Shown: positions 16,560-18,586 of the stretch, one piece after another
Layout of the letters: each line of letters starts with the position of its first letter
Position numbering within the stretch: position 1 is the stretch's first letter
Source of the DNA: Bacteroidaceae bacterium
Lineage (GTDB): Bacteria > Bacteroidota > Bacteroidia > Bacteroidales > Bacteroidaceae
Assembly: GCA_900765575.1 (NCBI GenBank)
Contig: CAAFRW010000128.1
Span: 1 to 18,586, forward strand
Reading direction: 5' to 3'
Length of the DNA: 18,586 bases
Position numbers and translations under genes: made by a program
Notes under the pieces: generated by a model
The model's input: the letters and a program-made list of their open reading frames with translations, nothing else
Databases searched by the model: none
What the model was told of the DNA's origin: nothing

Positions 16560-17071
16560 GATTCCTAAACTCTATTTCATACAAAAAAGTCCCTTTTCAC
16601 CGAAAGTTTACCCGATTTATATACAAAATAAAAGATGCACCTTCACTTTTTCACCTTTCGCGTAACTCATTTATTATGAGAATATAAAAGTGCCGATGCT
16701 CAAAAATAGAGAAAGCGATATCTTCACGCCGTACAAATCGTTCAGGTAAGTATCTCCGTAATGGCATACCGGTTCAGCTTTATGTCTTCCAATCATGCCA
16801 TGATGTATTTTCCCCAGATAATCAAAGGCTATAAACCACATTTACGCAAAGAATTTCCGGTTCATCAGTACTCCTCCCAATTCGCCCGGTCTTACTGCGT
16901 TGATACGCTAGCCTCATACAACGGAATGAATGAAGAAAGTTATTACCAGCAAAAAGGAAAAGAGAGCAGCTTTGTATAAGCGTTTACCAACCGCAAGAAA
17001 ATGAATACCCTTAAACTAACGGTTGAATCCTTTATAAGTAAGTATTCTTAAACGGTCTATTAACCGATTCT
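16560..17071. other. Non-coding region upstream of GH28
   Basis: No gene can be supported here. Short open frames occur on both strands (16761-16979 plus, 16674-16841 minus), but neither is recognisable or preceded by a promoter. Small dyads such as CTCAT-TTATT-ATGAG (16667-16681) and CGGT-CTATTA-ACCG are present. It may hold decayed coding DNA. Confidence 0.4.
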
Positions 17072-17187
17072 CCCTTATATAGTAAACATACCTCAGCTGA
17101 GGTACGTACGTATCTCAGCTGAGAGATATACGTACCTCAATTGAGAGATGCATATATCTCAATTGAGATACGCTTACTATATAAGGG
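17072..17187. repeat. 116-bp nested palindrome with four 22-bp-spaced units
   Basis: The outer arms CCCTTATATAGTAA (17072-17085) and TTACTATATAAGGG (17174-17187) are exact inverse copies. Between them lie four palindromes centred at 17096.5, 17118.5, 17140.5 and 17162.5, exactly 22 bp apart: CTCAGCTGAG twice, then CTCAATTGAG twice. The first extends to 16 bp (TACCTCAGCTGAGGTA). The linker between units 1 and 2 is itself the palindrome TACGTACGTA (17103-17112). The outer arms and the four units share one centre (17129.5), so the whole element is a global dyad. The function is unknown. Because it can fold as one long hairpin or as four small ones, either an RNA structure or an operator array is possible. 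Confidence 0.9.
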
Positions 17188-17416
17188 GAAAAGGACTAAT
17201 TTATATAATAGAAAAGAGTAATATAACGAGGTGAAAGAGATAATTCAACGTTAGTTTTTAAAGAATCGGGCTGATGAAAGGTAGATTGTAATCATTTCAC
17301 CGTTTTTCCACATTCATGCGTCTTTAATAGAGAACTAAATGCCTATAAGAAGCTGTATGAGAGAATAAACACTGCGGCAAACAAAGCTACAGAAGAGGTT
17401 ATTAAAGTAGAGGTTA
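17188..17416. other. Non-coding region with possible coding remnant
   Basis: No complete gene is seen. A plus-strand open frame without a start codon (about 17273-17461) encodes FNRELNAYKKLYERIN and reads on to VEVIIPDYDIDFP. It looks more like protein than chance, but I do not recognise it. It overlaps the broken 3' end of the RhuM-family gene on the other strand. Direct repeats here are described with that gene. Confidence 0.35.
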
Positions 17417-17887
17417 TTATACCTGACTATGATATTGACTTCCCCATATACCTGACTTTCTGAAATAATTCATTGAAGAGCCAGTCGCAAACCTCTCATC
17501 GTTTAATGTAAATCCTTTGATGATATATTCTCTTAACCTTTGTGTTGCCCAAATACGAAATTGGGTACCTTGATAAGACTTCACACGATAACCAACAGAT
17601 ATGATAACATCTAAGTTGTAATAATTGACCTCATGGGTTTGCGTTTTGTCCTCAATAGCTCCATGCTGAGTGGTATTTCGGATTTTCCGAACAACCACTT
17701 CTTCCTGCAATTCCCTTTCTTCAAAAATATTTTTAATATGCTCACTAATTGTAGAACGCGACTTGCCGAACAGTTCGCATACCTGCGCCTGTGTTAACCA
17801 TACGGTCTCTCCTTCAAATAGTACATCTACCTTGATGTTACCATCTTCCGACTTATATATTACTATTTCACTATTTTCCATATTCAT
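17417..17887 (-). pseudogene. Truncated RhuM-family (virulence protein) gene
   Basis: 156 aa. Residues 8-142 match the N-terminal half of RhuM-family proteins: IVIYKSEDG..VDVLFEGETVWLTQAQ, a helix-turn-helix-like segment (32-52), then YYNLDVIISVGYRVKS and GTQFRIWATQRLREYIIKGF. From memory, family members are about 330 aa and continue with a long helical part. Here the match stops after NYF and a short unrelated tail of 14 residues leads to a stop. The alternative frame after that point reads ELFQKVR, which resembles the family's FYQKVR, so an internal frame-shifting deletion is possible. The start overlaps the stop of the upstream gene by 4 bases (ATGA), indicating coupled translation. RhuM genes are typical of islands and prophages; the biochemical role is unknown. 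Probably non-functional. Confidence 0.75.
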
Positions 17888-18159
17888 TCGGCCTTAATAT
17901 TGTTCTTCAAATAATCAACTACTTGCTGCAAACTATCAGCATCTTCCGACTTGAAAATAAATTCATCAAAGTCTCCATAGATACTACGATGCCCGAATAT
18001 GTATTTAACAGCTTTCCACGTCCGTTTGAAGATATTTGATTCGGGTTTGAGATACACATTGCAATAAACCTCCTTATCGTCCGTAAAGTAGGTCATTATA
18101 AGTTGATGCTCCACACTATTACAGGAGCAAATGAATAATTTATTGACTGTATCTTCCAT
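17884..18159 (-). CDS. Small phage-type hypothetical protein
   Basis: 91 aa from the chosen ATG at 18159. I do not know its function. It starts with a CSC-containing segment (FICSCNSVEHQLI) and has a basic aromatic middle (FKRTWKAVKYIFGHRSIYGDFDEFIF) and an acidic helical end. Its layout resembles small uncharacterised proteins I have seen in phages and prophages. An in-frame ATG 57 bases upstream (18216) would lie before the predicted promoter element, so the later start is preferred. Its stop overlaps the start of the RhuM-like gene, making a two-gene unit next to tRNA-Pro. Likely an accessory gene gained by transfer. Confidence 0.6.
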   Translation of the reverse strand: MEDTVNKLFICSCNSVEHQLIMTYFTDDKEVYCNVYLKPESNIFKRTWKAVKYIFGHRSIYGDFDEFIFKSEDADSLQQVVDYLKNNIKAE

Positions 18160-18187
18160 ATTATTCAGTTCAATGTTTAGAGCACTA

Positions 18188-18195
18188 CAAAGATA
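18188..18195 (-). promoter_or_regulatory. Candidate -7 element of the phage-type gene pair
   Basis: The minus strand reads TATCTTTG, a full match to TAnnTTTG, 28 bases before the ATG at 18159. A TTTG at -33 is not visible. Its place supports the shorter start for the downstream gene. Confidence 0.45.
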
Positions 18196-18274
18196 AGAGA
18201 AAAGAGATAAATCCATTGCGAAAACGCCTCTGTATCTTTATTTTATTTGGCAAGTTAGCAAACTTATAGGAAAC

Positions 18275-18307
18275 AAAAAAGCTTGACCTCCTAAAAAGTC
18301 AAGCTTT
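18275..18307 (-). terminator. Intrinsic terminator of tRNA-Pro
   Basis: On the minus strand a perfect 10-bp stem, AAAGCTTGAC/GTCAAGCTTT (18298-18307 with 18278-18287), with a 10-base loop, is followed by a run of T. It begins 4 bases after the tRNA 3' end, a standard rho-independent terminator. Confidence 0.88.
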
Positions 18308-18311
18308 CATG

Positions 18312-18384
18312 TCGGAAAGAGGCGATTCGAACGCCCGACCCCTACGTCCCGAACGTAGTGCGCTACCAACTGCGCTACTTTCCG
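18312..18384 (-). tRNA. tRNA-Pro (anticodon CGG)
   Basis: 73 nt without an encoded CCA. The acceptor stem CGGAAAG/CTTTCCG, D arm GCGCAGTTGGTAGCGC, anticodon arm CTACG-TTCGGGA-CGTAG and T arm GGCG-TTCGAAT-CGCC are all intact, with discriminator A. The loop TTCGGGA gives anticodon CGG, reading CCG proline codons. Its 3' end faces the phage-type genes, a classic integration side for mobile elements, but no duplicated tRNA end was found in the window. Confidence 0.97.
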
Positions 18385-18395
18385 TTTTGCGGGTG

Positions 18396-18403
18396 CAAAG
18401 TTA
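18396..18403 (-). promoter_or_regulatory. Candidate -7 element of tRNA-Pro
   Basis: The minus strand reads TAACTTTG (TAnnTTTG), 11 bases before the mature tRNA 5' end, the same spacing class as at tRNA-Phe. The -33 region offers only a weak TTTA. Confidence 0.6.
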
Positions 18404-18455
18404 AAGCAAACTTTTTAAATAACCTAAAGAAAAAAGAAGAATTTTACATAAAATA

Positions 18456-18486
18456 TTTGTATATCCCGAAAAAGTATGTACCTTTG
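18456..18486 (+). promoter_or_regulatory. Bacteroides-type promoter of tRNA-Phe
   Basis: TTTG (18456-18459), a spacer of exactly 19 bases and TACCTTTG (18479-18486) give the complete Bacteroides primary sigma consensus (-33 TTTG, -7 TAnnTTTG). Transcription should start about 10 bases before the tRNA. Confidence 0.88.
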
Positions 18487-18503
18487 CATCCGCAAACAAA
18501 CAA

Positions 18504-18576
18504 GGTGCCATAGCTCAGTTGGTAGAGCAAAGGACTGAAAATCCTTGTGTCACTGGTTCGATTCCCGTTGGCACCA
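18504..18576 (+). tRNA. tRNA-Phe (anticodon GAA)
   Basis: 73 nt. The acceptor stem GGTGCCA/TGGCACC, D arm with AGCTCAGTTGGTAGAGC, anticodon loop around CTGAAAA giving anticodon GAA, and T loop GTTCGATTC are intact; discriminator A. The CCA end is not encoded (A is followed by CCT). It diverges from tRNA-Pro with about 120 bp between them. Confidence 0.97.
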
Positions 18577-18586
18577 CCTTGAAAGA

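Noticed and set aside
16674..16841. 55-codon minus-strand open frame (contains HYGDTYLNDLYGVK)
   Set aside because: Looks slightly protein-like, but I cannot match it to a family and it overlaps another open frame; evidence is too thin to call it a gene.
16761..16979. 72-codon plus-strand open frame
   Set aside because: Unrecognised, odd composition, no promoter element; probably chance in non-coding DNA.
17090..17170. 22-bp repeats considered as a CRISPR array
   Set aside because: Units are palindromic and only 22 bp apart with linkers of about 12 bp that resemble one another; no unique spacers and no cas genes.
18312..18345. Attachment-site duplication of the tRNA-Pro 3' end
   Set aside because: No second copy of GGCGATTCGAACGCCC was found elsewhere in the window.

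Overview
The window looks like a chromosomal segment of a Bacteroides species, close to B. thetaiotaomicron. The reasons are the Bacteroides-type -7 element TAnnTTTG in front of several genes (once with a perfectly placed -33 TTTG, at tRNA-Phe), the absence of strong Shine-Dalgarno sequences, an arginine cluster whose first enzyme is a GNAT protein, and an L-rhamnose operon in the order kinase-isomerase-transporter-aldolase. Assignments rest on reading the protein sequences; no database search was run.

Left part (1-9419, minus strand). A likely transcription unit reads argR, a GNAT-family N-acylglutamate synthase candidate, argG, argC, argD, proC. It covers part of arginine synthesis plus the last step of proline synthesis; argB, the carbamoyltransferase, the deacylase and argH are not here. 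Its promoter region carries two near-identical AT-rich boxes that fit ArgR autoregulation. Downstream of a strong hairpin and a 21/22-bp tandem repeat lies a separate large gene for a secreted tricorn-like S41 protease. The first 68 bases are a perfect 30-bp inverted repeat.

Middle (9420-14800, plus strand). Divergent from argR is the L-rhamnose operon rhaB-rhaA-rhaT-rhaD, closed by a clear intrinsic terminator. Together the four products import L-rhamnose with protons, isomerise it to rhamnulose, phosphorylate it and split it to dihydroxyacetone phosphate and L-lactaldehyde. No AraC-type RhaR regulator and no lactaldehyde-processing enzyme is present.

Right part (14800-18586). A convergent GH28 pectinase gene (minus strand) may supply pectic sugars, perhaps including the substrate of the rha operon. 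Beyond it lies about 930 bp of non-coding DNA holding the most striking structure in the window: a 116-bp nested palindrome built of four exactly 22-bp-spaced CTCARYTGAG units inside a perfect 14-bp outer inverted repeat. Next come a small phage-type gene and a truncated RhuM-family gene (minus strand, 4-base overlap), then divergent tRNA-Pro(CGG) and tRNA-Phe(GAA). This end looks like a site of accessory DNA gain and decay beside tRNA genes.
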